Shown here one piece after another: positions 8,038-14,177 of a stretch of 17,115 nucleotides of DNA. Numbering within the stretch: the stretch's first letter is position 1; each line of letters begins with the position of its first letter. The translations under genes and the position numbers were made by a program. The notes beneath the pieces were generated by a model. It saw nothing but the letters and a program-made list of their open reading frames with translations, was not told the origin of the DNA and did not search any database. Source of the stretch: an uncultured Oscillibacter sp. (GTDB lineage Bacteria; Bacillota; Clostridia; Oscillospirales; Oscillospiraceae); NCBI GenBank assembly GCA_910583695.1, contig CAJTZL010000055.1, positions 1-17,115 on the forward strand, written 5' to 3'.

Positions 8038-8066
8038 TTGCCTGCGCCCCGTTTCCATGGTAAAAT
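8038..8066 (+). promoter_or_regulatory. Sigma-A-type promoter for the membrane protein pair
   Basis: TTGCCT at 8038-8043 and TAAAAT at 8061-8066 are separated by exactly 17 bp. The 5' untranslated region would be about 105 nt before the ATG at 8176. No further conserved RNA structure was seen in that leader. Confidence 0.65.
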
Positions 8067-8175
8067 CATGGAGAGTATCCGCTGCGTGTCCGGGGCCTGC
8101 CGCCGGTTTCCGGCCGGAGGCACGGGGGCAGACGCATTGTCCATCCCGCACGCGAATAAAAAGGAGGCCGTCAGC

Positions 8176-9042
8176 ATGTTGTCTGCAAAGCACGCCGCTC
8201 TGGCGATTAAGATTCTATCCCTGTCCCTCATAGCCGCGCTTTCCTTCTTCGCCGCCACCGCAGCGCTTCCCGAGACGGATTTTGTGAAGGACTCCCTCAA
8301 AAGCGTGGAGGACAGCAGCGACACGGTGATGCGCTTCTCCGCCGCCACACTCTCCGCCTCCCTGGCGATCTCCGCCCTGCCGGACGACTTCGCAACGCCC
8401 TTGGCGGACAGTCTGGCGGATATGAACCTCTATTTTGTGGCGATTCTCGTGGTCCTGTTCCTGGAGAAAATTCTGATCCGGTATGGGATACAAGCGGCCT
8501 TCGCGCTCCTGATCCCATTGGCCTGCTTCATAGGGATTTTGTTCATCGTCACCAGGAGGAACCTCCTGAAAAGTCTGGCGATCCGGCTCTGCGTGCTTGC
8601 CCTGGCGGCGGCGTTCGTCGTTCCATGCAGCACGCATCTCACCGGTGTCGTCGCGTCCGACCTCACGGCCTATGTCAGCGATACGATTGAAGAGACGGAG
8701 GGGGGCTCCGGCAAGCTCCACGAGGCCATGGAGGGCGGCGTTGGGGATAAAAGCATCTTTGAAAAGCTGTCGGACCTTTTCCAGACGGCGATCCGCGACA
8801 TCTCGGACCTGATGCTCCACTTCCAGAATACCATCCGCAAATGCATGAATGCCATCGCCATCCTGATCCTGACCAACTGTCTCATGCCGCTGCTCACCTT
8901 CTTTTTCCTCAAGTGGATTCTGCGGGAGCTGTTCCAGATCGCGGCCCCTCTGCCGTCTGCGGGAGAGCGCTGCGGCGGCGCTCCGCCCCCTGTTTCCGGA
9001 GACGATTGGGAGCTTGTTTCCACAGGAGGGAAACGGCCATGA
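8176..9042 (+). CDS. Polytopic membrane protein of unknown function
   Basis: I do not recognise this 288-residue protein. The ATG at 8176 is chosen because it follows AAAAAGGAGG and sits downstream of a good promoter; an in-frame extension towards 8038 would start inside the -35 box. It has a signal-like hydrophobic N-terminus (about residues 8-30), then hydrophobic stretches at YFVAILVVLFLEKILI, AFALLIPLACFIGILFIV, IRLCVLALAAAFVVPC and, near the C-terminus, AIAILILTNCLMPLLTFFFL. Two acidic, probably extracytoplasmic loops follow the first and fourth segments, and the tail is cytoplasmic-looking and proline-rich. No enzyme motif was seen. It overlaps the next gene by 4 bp, so the two are likely co-translated and may form a complex. 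Confidence 0.75.
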   Translation: MLSAKHAALAIKILSLSLIAALSFFAATAALPETDFVKDSLKSVEDSSDTVMRFSAATLSASLAISALPDDFATPLADSLADMNLYFVAILVVLFLEKILIRYGIQAAFALLIPLACFIGILFIVTRRNLLKSLAIRLCVLALAAAFVVPCSTHLTGVVASDLTAYVSDTIEETEGGSGKLHEAMEGGVGDKSIFEKLSDLFQTAIRDISDLMLHFQNTIRKCMNAIAILILTNCLMPLLTFFFLKWILRELFQIAAPLPSAGERCGGAPPPVSGDDWELVSTGGKRP

Positions 9043-9734
9043 AAAACCGGCAGAAGGGTTTGAACATCGCCGCCGGCGTGCTTGCCGCGCTGCTCATTGC
9101 GGTCGTCCTACGGGGACTCGTCTGCCGTGTCGGTCCCTCGCGGATGCAGGTGTCCGACGGCATTGAACAGATTGACCTGGACAGGATCTACCTGCACTCC
9201 AGCGGTGTGGAGGTCAGCTTCTCCGACGTCATTCTCTCCAGTCAAAACGAGACCCGGAAGCTGATTGTCAGCACGCAGACCGGCACGGTCTCCACAAAGC
9301 TGACGGACCGCCTCATCAAGCAGCTCGACTTTGACTTCATGAAGAAAACGCAGAATGTGTTCTATACCGGAACGGGGTACTACGTCGTGGATCTGGACAA
9401 TCTGACGGCCGCCAACGTCCTGGAGGACCACGACGAAAAGGCGGTCACAATCCGCGTGGACCATCCCTATTTGCAGGCCGTCGAAATTGACCCGAGCCGC
9501 ATCATCATAGAGGATGTGGAGGAAAGCCTTCTGGCGCGGGGAGATATCAGGCTGAGCGTGGCAGACTACACCGCCATTGAAGAGGACCTGCGCTCCCGGC
9601 TGGAGGAGAAATTTGATACCGCGGCAAACGGACGGTCCATGGATGAGCTTGCCGTCAAAATGGTAAGGCAGGTCTATGAGCCAATTGTCAAAGCCATTGA
9701 CCCCCGTTATCGCGTGGTCGTGGAATTGAAATAG
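9039..9734 (+). CDS. DUF4230-like membrane-anchored protein
   Basis: The product is a 231-residue protein with one N-terminal membrane segment (about residues 8-27) and an extracytoplasmic alpha/beta-looking body. The segment with TIRVDHPYLQAVEIDPSRII followed by EESLLARGDIRLSVADYTAI and a long charged helix resembles the DUF4230 family by eye. The family has no established biochemical function. The ATG at 9039 follows GGAGGG and overlaps the upstream stop by 4 bp (ATGA). No Cys pairs or catalytic signatures are visible beyond a single Cys next to the membrane. The pairing with an unknown membrane protein suggests an envelope function, which the sequence does not specify. Confidence 0.7.
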   Translation: MKNRQKGLNIAAGVLAALLIAVVLRGLVCRVGPSRMQVSDGIEQIDLDRIYLHSSGVEVSFSDVILSSQNETRKLIVSTQTGTVSTKLTDRLIKQLDFDFMKKTQNVFYTGTGYYVVDLDNLTAANVLEDHDEKAVTIRVDHPYLQAVEIDPSRIIIEDVEESLLARGDIRLSVADYTAIEEDLRSRLEEKFDTAANGRSMDELAVKMVRQVYEPIVKAIDPRYRVVVELK

Positions 9735-9767
9735 CAGGTCCGGCGGGAGCACTGTGAATTGTCAAGT

Positions 9768-9798
9768 GTGAACGAACATTTTTCCTGAAACCGTTCAC
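9768..9798. repeat. Inverted repeat upstream of the zinc-ribbon gene promoter
   Basis: GTGAACG (9768-9774) and CGTTCAC (9792-9798) are exact inverted repeats 17 bp apart. Immediately after comes a second pair, GTGCA (9801-9805) and TGCAC (9822-9826). Both lie just upstream of the -35 region, where an activator or repressor could bind. Confidence 0.4.
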
Positions 9799-9834
9799 CC
9801 GTGCAAAAATTTTCCACAACCTGCACAAAAATAC

Positions 9835-9863
9835 TGGACGCCGCCGGGGTTTTCTGGTATACT
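9835..9863 (+). promoter_or_regulatory. Putative promoter of the zinc-ribbon/CDF operon
   Basis: TGGACG (9835-9840), a 17-bp gap and TATACT (9858-9863). An overlapping TATAAT occurs at 9863-9868. The start codon follows about 65 bp later. Confidence 0.6.
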
Positions 9864-9929
9864 ATAATTTCTAACTAACTGCCAACCGCCTTCCCGGACC
9901 CTGGGGAGGGGAAAGGGAGATGTTCTGCC

Positions 9930-10532
9930 ATGCGTGAGGAGATGCGGACCTTCGGCTATCTCTGCCCCAAATGCGGAAAGACCGTCATGAAAACCCGCTC
10001 CGTCTTCGCTCTGGAAGCCTCCGGCGCAGAGGTGGAGTGCGACTGCGGCGGCTCCGCCCTGACGGCGGCCTTCGACGGGGAGCGCTACCAATTGGCCGTG
10101 CCCTGCGGGCTCTGCGGCGGGACGCATATGGCGGTCTGTTCGCAAAAACAGGTGCTGGAGGGGGCCGCGGCCCTGGCCTGTGCCGAAACCAAGCAGTTCT
10201 GCTGCTTCATCGGCCCGGAGGGGACAGTGGAAAAGCAGCTCCGGGAGCTGGCCGTCCTGGCGGAGAAGGAGCGGCGGCAGGGGGAGAATGAGGTCTTCCT
10301 GGACAACGTCATCATGTACGAGGTCCTCTCGGAGCTCCGGGATATCGCCGCCCGGCCCGGCGGGATTACCTGCGCCTGCGGAAGCGGCCGCTGCGGCATG
10401 GAGGTCCGGCGGTCCGCCGTGGATCTGATCTGCCGGGACTGCGGGGCCAAGCTCCGGGTGCCCGCCGCCACGGACCGGGATTTGGACGACCTGTGCTGTC
10501 ACATGAAGCTGGTACTGCCGGGGAAAAAATAA
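9930..10532 (+). CDS. Cysteine-rich zinc-ribbon protein of unknown function
   Basis: A 200-residue soluble protein with at least four Cys pairs: C12-P-K-C15, C37-D-C39, C59-G-L-C62 and, in the C-terminal third, C148-A-C150-x4-C155 with C168-R-D-C171. These look like two zinc ribbons separated by a helical, charged middle section (about residues 90-140). A CC pair at 189-190 is close to the end. There is no signal peptide or membrane span. The start at 9930 follows a purine-rich GGGGAAAGGGAGA; an overlapping ATG ten bases earlier encodes only five residues. The next gene, 80 bp downstream, encodes a divalent-metal exporter, so a metal-related role such as sensing, buffering or an insertion partner is possible. 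No known family was recognised. Confidence 0.75.
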   Translation: MREEMRTFGYLCPKCGKTVMKTRSVFALEASGAEVECDCGGSALTAAFDGERYQLAVPCGLCGGTHMAVCSQKQVLEGAAALACAETKQFCCFIGPEGTVEKQLRELAVLAEKERRQGENEVFLDNVIMYEVLSELRDIAARPGGITCACGSGRCGMEVRRSAVDLICRDCGAKLRVPAATDRDLDDLCCHMKLVLPGKK

Positions 10533-10538
10533 AAGGGG

Positions 10539-10562
10539 AGAGCGGTATGAAGGTGCCGCTCT
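10539..10562 (+). repeat. Small hairpin between the zinc-ribbon and CDF genes
   Basis: AGAGCGG pairs with CCGCTCT around a 10-nt loop, 7 bp after the stop codon. It lacks a real T-run, so read-through into the CDF gene is expected. Confidence 0.4.
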
Positions 10563-10611
10563 TCCGCATATCCTGTGATATTTGCAGATTTCTGAGAGGG
10601 GAGAGGGCGCT

Positions 10612-11775
10612 GTGATTACGATGCTGGCCAGAATGCTGCTCAAGCCGGAGGGGAAAACGGAAGCCCAGCTGCGGAAGGGCTACGGGGTCCTCTGCGGCGG
10701 GGTGGGCGTGGGCCTGAACCTGCTGCTGTTCCTGGGCAAGCTGCTGGCGGGGCTGGCCTCCGGGTCCATCGCCGTGGTGGCCGACGCCGTGAACAACCTC
10801 TCCGACGCCGGGTCCTCCGTGGTGACGCTGCTGGGTTTCCGTCTGGCGGAGCAGAAGCCGGACCATGAGCATCCCTTCGGCCATGGTCGGATGGAGTATT
10901 TGTCCGGACTGGTGGTGTCCATGCTGATCCTGCTGATGGGCTTTGAGCTGGCCCAGTCCTCCGTGGGGAAGATTCTCAATCCCGTCCCGTCGGAGACCGA
11001 CTGGCAGGTGACGGCGGTCCTCTGCGCCGCCATCGCCGTGAAGCTCTACATGGCCTTTTACAACCGCCGGATTGGGAAGCGCATCGGCTCCACCGCCATG
11101 GAGGCCGCCGCCCTGGACTCTCTCAGCGACTGCGCCGCCACGTCGGCGGTGCTGACCGCCTCCCTGGTGGAGCGGTACACGGATCTGGTTCTGGACGGCT
11201 GGGGAGGCCTGCTGGTGGCCCTGTTCATTCTCTGGTCCGGCTTCCAGGCTGCCAAGACCACCATGGACCCCTTGCTGGGCACGCCGCCCTCCGCAGAGTT
11301 TGTGGAGGAGATTCGCAACCTGGTCCTGGCCCACCAGCCCATTCTGGGGGTCCACGACATCATTGTTCACGACTACGGCCCCGGGCGGCGGATGATCTCC
11401 CTCCACGCCGAGGTCCCCGCAGAGGGGGAACTGCTGGAGCTTCACAACCGCATTGACCACGTGGAGCGGGAGCTTCGGGAGCAGCTGGGCTGTGAGGCGG
11501 TGATCCACATGGACCCGGTGTGCACCGGCGACGGTGTCACCCAGGAGACCCGGCGGCGGGTAGAGGCCCTGGTCCGCTGTATCGACGGCGGCATCACCAT
11601 CCACGACTTCCGGGTGGTGCCCCGGGAGGGGCATGCCCACCTGATTTTCGACGCGGCGGTGCCCTTCGACTTCCGCCTCAGCGACCAGGAGGTGGAGGAG
11701 AAGATTCAAAACGCCGTTCAGGTGCTGGACAGCGGCTTCCAGGCCAAGGTCCGGGTGGAACGGTCCTACACCTGA
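10612..11775 (+). CDS. Cation diffusion facilitator (CDF) metal efflux protein, N-D-D-D type
   Basis: This 387-residue inner-membrane antiporter exports a divalent metal in exchange for protons. The membrane part (about residues 24-215) has the TM2 motif ADAVNNLSDAGSS, placing N61 and D65 in the metal site, the HPFGHGRMEYLSG loop, and the TM5 motif LDSLSD. The last ~170 residues form an unusually long cytoplasmic part that appears to contain two ferredoxin-like dimerisation modules. The N/D-D/D quartet, in place of the H-D/H-D of zinc exporters, is associated with manganese or iron exporters such as pneumococcal MntE. The GTG at 10612 is chosen for its spacing from GAGGGGAG; TTG at 10582 and ATG at 10621 are alternatives. 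The metal is inferred. Confidence 0.88.
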   Translation: MITMLARMLLKPEGKTEAQLRKGYGVLCGGVGVGLNLLLFLGKLLAGLASGSIAVVADAVNNLSDAGSSVVTLLGFRLAEQKPDHEHPFGHGRMEYLSGLVVSMLILLMGFELAQSSVGKILNPVPSETDWQVTAVLCAAIAVKLYMAFYNRRIGKRIGSTAMEAAALDSLSDCAATSAVLTASLVERYTDLVLDGWGGLLVALFILWSGFQAAKTTMDPLLGTPPSAEFVEEIRNLVLAHQPILGVHDIIVHDYGPGRRMISLHAEVPAEGELLELHNRIDHVERELREQLGCEAVIHMDPVCTGDGVTQETRRRVEALVRCIDGGITIHDFRVVPREGHAHLIFDAAVPFDFRLSDQEVEEKIQNAVQVLDSGFQAKVRVERSYT

Positions 11776-11793
11776 CGAAAGGGGGGAAACGCC

Positions 11794-12419
11794 ATGACCA
11801 CCATTCTGCTTCACGGCCTGGGCCAAGGTCCGGAGAGCTGGGACGCCGCGGCCCGGGGCTGGAGGGCAAAATCCTCCGTCCGGACCTCTTTGTCCCGGTT
11901 CGGGGCGGCGCGGTATCCTACCGGGAAATCTATCAGGCCTTTGCCGGGGACTGCCAGAGGCTGGGCCGGCCCCTCCGGCTCTGCGGCTTGTCCCTGGGAG
12001 GGATTCTGGCCCTCCAGTATGCTCTGGAGCATCCGGAGGGGGTGGAGGCCCTGGCCCTGATCGGGACCCCCTGCGTCATGCCCAAGGGGCTGCTGTGGTT
12101 TCAAAACGCGGTGTTCCGCCTCCTGCCCAGGCGGGCCTTCCGGCAGATGGGGCTGTCCAAAAGGGAGGTTATCGGCCTTACGGGGTCCATGCTGGACCTG
12201 GATTTTCGGGAGGACCTGGGGAGGATCGCCTGTCCCGTCCTGGTCCTCTGCGGCGAGCGGGACCGGGCCAACCGAAAGGCCGCCCTGGAGCTCCGGGCGG
12301 GCATTCCAGGGGCGGAGGCAGCCTGGATTCCCGGAGCGGGCCACGAGGTCAACCGGGACGCGCCGGAGGCCCTGGCGGAGGTGCTGCGGGAGTTTTTCGG
12401 CAGGGTGTGTGCGGGATGA
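11794..12419 (+). pseudogene. Alpha/beta hydrolase, interrupted by a single-base frameshift
   Basis: The reading begins at ATG 11794 after AAGGGGGG as MTTILLHGLGQGPESWDA, the usual first strand and oxyanion loop of small alpha/beta hydrolases. The rest continues in another frame from about 11860: LEGKILRPDLF, nucleophile elbow GLSLGG, CGERDRANR with the acid residue, and GAGHEVNRDAPEAL with the catalytic His. One missing base in the GCCCGGGG run at 11851-11858 would explain this. Adding one base gives a single 208-residue protein that includes the whole catalytic triad. No -1 slippery heptamer was found. It is either a recent pseudogene or a sequencing error. It lies 18 bp after the CDF gene and would be co-transcribed with it. 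The substrate is unknown. Confidence 0.8.
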
Positions 12420-12437
12420 GGCGTTCATGATTCATTC

Positions 12438-12453
12438 GGGGACCCCGGTCCCC
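12438..12453 (+). terminator. Possible terminator hairpin after the hydrolase
   Basis: GGGGACC pairs with GGTCCCC with two unpaired bases between them on paper, followed by TGTTTCCC. The T-content is poor, so termination would be weak. Confidence 0.4.
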
Positions 12454-12533
12454 TGTTTCCCGCAGTGGTTTCTATTCGCGCTCCGCTGGACCGTGCCTGC
12501 CGAGGCGTGTCCAACCGGAGCGTTTGCCCTGTG

Positions 12534-12557
12534 GGGGCGGACCTGTGTGTCCGCCCC
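12534..12557. repeat. GGGGCGGAC/GTCCGCCCC hairpin, probable dispersed intergenic repeat
   Basis: A 9-bp perfect stem around CTGTGT. Hairpins of the form GGGGCGGAC...GTCCGCCCC are recalled from between genes in Oscillospiraceae genomes. Whether this one is multi-copy cannot be seen in the window. Confidence 0.5.
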
Positions 12558-12725
12558 TGCGCGTTTCCTATAAAATGCACAATCGGACTCCCTTTTCAGA
12601 TTGGCGTTGTCAAAAGCCGCTTCGTCAAACCGCGCGTCAAAATACCTAAGGTGAGCAATCCCTTGTTGATGATGACTGTCCGATAAACCGGAATTTGAAG
12701 GGCCATTTGAAACTGATGCTGTTCA

Positions 12726-13040
12726 GGGTCCCGTTGGTGAAAGGACCATGTTGGTGGGGGAGAGCATGCCGCGTTTGTTGTTATACCAGTCCGTGTCGTA
12801 TTCGGAAATCTGGTCGAGATAGAACGCCCGGGCCAGCATGGCACGGAAGCAGTTCTTCGCAACGGTGTTGGCGGGTCGGAAGGTCCCGTCATCGTAGCCG
12901 CCCACAATGCCCTTTTCGGAGCAGTCCATTATTGCATCACGAAATGGGTGTTCAACGTGCACGTCGGTAAACTCCGCTGCCCATGCGGGTACGGGGAGAT
13001 CGAAGGTATTTGTATCCGAGCTATCACGTACAGAGCCAAA
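12726..13040 (-). pseudogene. Remnant of an S-layer homology (SLH) domain protein
   Basis: Read on the minus strand, this open stretch encodes FTDVHVEHPFRDAIMDCSEK, then GIVGGYDDGTFRPANTV and FRAMLARAFYLDQI. This is one clear SLH domain, the module that anchors proteins to secondary cell wall polymers. It has stop codons at both ends (13041-13043 and 12723-12725) and no ATG. A GTG at 12960-12962 is possible, but it would begin inside the domain and discard its first residues. There is no signal peptide, only one SLH copy where functional proteins usually have up to three, and no enzymatic or structural partner domain. The best reading is the decayed end of a cell-surface protein gene. Confidence 0.72.
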
Positions 13041-13092
13041 TTATCGGCTATATTCAACAAAAGAATAATTTTAATTTTTCCAAATACACCAA

Positions 13093-13121
13093 TTGAAATC
13101 CTCTACAAGGTACTATATAAT
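13093..13121 (+). promoter_or_regulatory. Near-consensus sigma-A promoter for the GntR regulator
   Basis: TTGAAA (13093-13098), a 17-bp spacer and a perfect TATAAT (13116-13121). It is the strongest-looking promoter in the window and would start transcription near 13128, inside the dyad that follows. Confidence 0.8.
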
Positions 13122-13123
13122 GA

Positions 13124-13153
13124 AAACACCAAATGACCGGACATTTGGTGTTT
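13124..13153. promoter_or_regulatory. Perfect 12-bp inverted repeat over the transcription start, candidate GntR operator
   Basis: AAACACCAAATG and CATTTGGTGTTT are exact inverted repeats around ACCGGA. The dyad begins 2 bp after the -10 box, an ideal position for repressor blockage, and lies just upstream of a GntR gene, so autoregulation is likely. It could also form an RNA hairpin in the leader. No second copy was seen in the window. Confidence 0.65.
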
Positions 13154-13160
13154 ATGTTAT

Positions 13161-13982
13161 TTGAGAGGAGGTGTTATTATAAGAATCAACCATAGCAGCC
13201 CCATCCCCCTATACTACCAACTGCGGGAGCAGATCAGGGATAACATTCTTTCTGGAAAATGGGAATACGGAAAAGAGCTTCCCTCCGAGTTGCGGATATG
13301 TGAAACATTGGGCTTGAGCCGTGCGACAGTCAAGCAGGCTATGGATGAGCTTGTTCGAGAAGGCCTCATCACACGGAAGCGCGGAAAAGGGACTTTTGTT
13401 ACCTATCAGAGCGAAGGGATTAATATCTTTACCGAACCAAGCCTGATCATGCAAATGAAAAAGCTAGGGATATCCATTCATTCAAGAGTTGTTGCAGCCG
13501 GGGAAGGGCCTCTGGAGAAGGAGATTTCCGGGTATTTTGAAGAAGGTGGAGAAAACTTTTGCAAAATCAGGCGGGTCCGCTACATCAAAAACCATCCCTT
13601 GATTCTGGAGGCAAATTATATTGCACCAGGCTGGGCAAAGGATCTTTTGAAACAGAACCTGAATATCATTTCCGTATATGAATACCTGGAGCAGGCAAAC
13701 GGCATCCGTTTTGACTCGTATCACATTGAGGCGCGGCCTGTATTGCTCTCAACGGAAGACAAGCAGCTTTTGGGGCTGGAAGATACTCGCGTACAGCTGA
13801 TCATTTTAAAAAAGGATATTGTCGGCATGTGCTTTGATCTGACCGCTTTTTACCAGGGAAAGGTCGTCATGTTCAATCGCCGTCTGATTGATGGAAAGAA
13901 CGTTCAGATCAGTGCGGACTATGATCCCGGCAACCGCCAGTTTACCGTGACAAACGGAAAAATCACGTTGCCCAGTGATTGA
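13161..13982 (+). CDS. GntR-family transcriptional regulator, HutC subfamily
   Basis: About 267-273 residues. The N-terminal winged helix is typical of GntR proteins: SSPIPLYYQLREQIRDNILS, then GKELPSELRICETLGLSRAT, VKQAMDELVREGLI and RKRGKGTFV. The remainder is a full UTRA effector-binding domain (HutC type), from FTEPSLIMQMKK through the C-terminal DYDPGNRQFTVTN. It probably represses itself and the downstream transport and catabolic genes until an amino-acid-like effector binds. The start is uncertain: TTG 13161 has no ribosome binding site, whereas GAGGAGG at 13165-13171 points to ATT 13176 or ATA 13179, which read straight into the conserved RINHSSPIPLYYQ. The outer conventional start is listed here. 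Confidence 0.88.
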   Translation: MRGGVIIRINHSSPIPLYYQLREQIRDNILSGKWEYGKELPSELRICETLGLSRATVKQAMDELVREGLITRKRGKGTFVTYQSEGINIFTEPSLIMQMKKLGISIHSRVVAAGEGPLEKEISGYFEEGGENFCKIRRVRYIKNHPLILEANYIAPGWAKDLLKQNLNIISVYEYLEQANGIRFDSYHIEARPVLLSTEDKQLLGLEDTRVQLIILKKDIVGMCFDLTAFYQGKVVMFNRRLIDGKNVQISADYDPGNRQFTVTNGKITLPSD

Positions 13983-14016
13983 CTAAATGTATAAAATTGC
14001 AAAACTGTTATATTTA

Positions 14017-14046
14017 TCCGCAAAGTTGTTGCGGAAGTTTTGTTTT
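14017..14046 (+). terminator. Intrinsic terminator after the GntR gene
   Basis: TCCGCAA pairs with TTGCGGA around AGTTG and is followed by AGTTTTGTTTT. It would make the regulator a single-gene transcript or reduce read-through into the symporter gene. Confidence 0.7.
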
Positions 14047-14072
14047 GCCCTTTTTGGGCCGAAAAAAGAATA

Positions 14073-14095
14073 AATATTCAATTTCTATGAATATT
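14073..14095. promoter_or_regulatory. AT-rich inverted repeat upstream of the symporter, possible operator
   Basis: AATATTCA and TGAATATT are exact inverted repeats 7 bp apart, in the leader between the terminator and the symporter gene. No confident -35/-10 pair could be placed for the symporter, so the promoter remains unassigned. Confidence 0.4.
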
Positions 14096-14177
14096 ATTTT
14101 GCTGAGCTGTCTATTCCAAGCGGTTTTCTCCGCTTGTATTGATAAATGCCGCATAATCAAAAATGGGAGGTAGTAAC

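Larger units (their letters stand above)
12420..13092. other. Gene-poor junction region without an intact gene
   Basis: About 670 bp hold no convincing complete gene on either strand. The stretch carries two GC-rich hairpins, a decayed SLH domain on the minus strand and, at the right edge, an A/T-rich run leading into a promoter. Base composition changes from the very GC-rich left part to a clearly more A/T-rich right part across this stretch, which suggests a join between segments of different history. Confidence 0.6.

Noticed and set aside
8038..8175. Upstream in-frame extension of the membrane protein starting at TTG 8038
   Set aside because: The TTG is the -35 box of a good promoter and the extension hides the signal-like N-terminus; the ATG at 8176 follows AAAAAGGAGG.
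5931..8193. Several long minus-strand open frames opposite the sensor operon
   Set aside because: They arise from strong G/C third-position bias in the + strand genes and have His/Gln/Gly-rich translations with no known domain.
9810..9818. DnaA-box-like TTTTCCACA near other AT-rich repeats
   Set aside because: There is one mismatch to the TTATNCACA consensus, only a single copy, and no dnaA, dnaN or parAB genes nearby, so an origin is not supported.
11841..11880. Programmed -1 frameshifting in the hydrolase
   Set aside because: No X-XXY-YYZ heptamer in the right phase and no clear stimulating hairpin; a deletion or sequencing error is simpler.
12465..12686. 73-codon open frame on the + strand across the GGGGCGGAC hairpin
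   Set aside because: It has no ribosome binding site, runs straight through an inverted repeat, and its translation is the Pro/Arg/Cys-rich pattern typical of such repeats rather than a protein family.
12695..12970. 91-codon + strand open frame opposite the SLH remnant
   Set aside because: The minus strand encodes a recognisable SLH domain here; the + strand reading is its antisense shadow.
12420..13160. Possible transposon or integrase scar
   Set aside because: No transposase, integrase, tRNA target or flanking direct repeats could be seen; only an SLH remnant and hairpins are present.
13979..14173. 64-codon open frame after the GntR gene
   Set aside because: It overlaps the GntR stop, crosses the intrinsic terminator and the AT-rich dyad, and shows no conserved motif or ribosome binding site.
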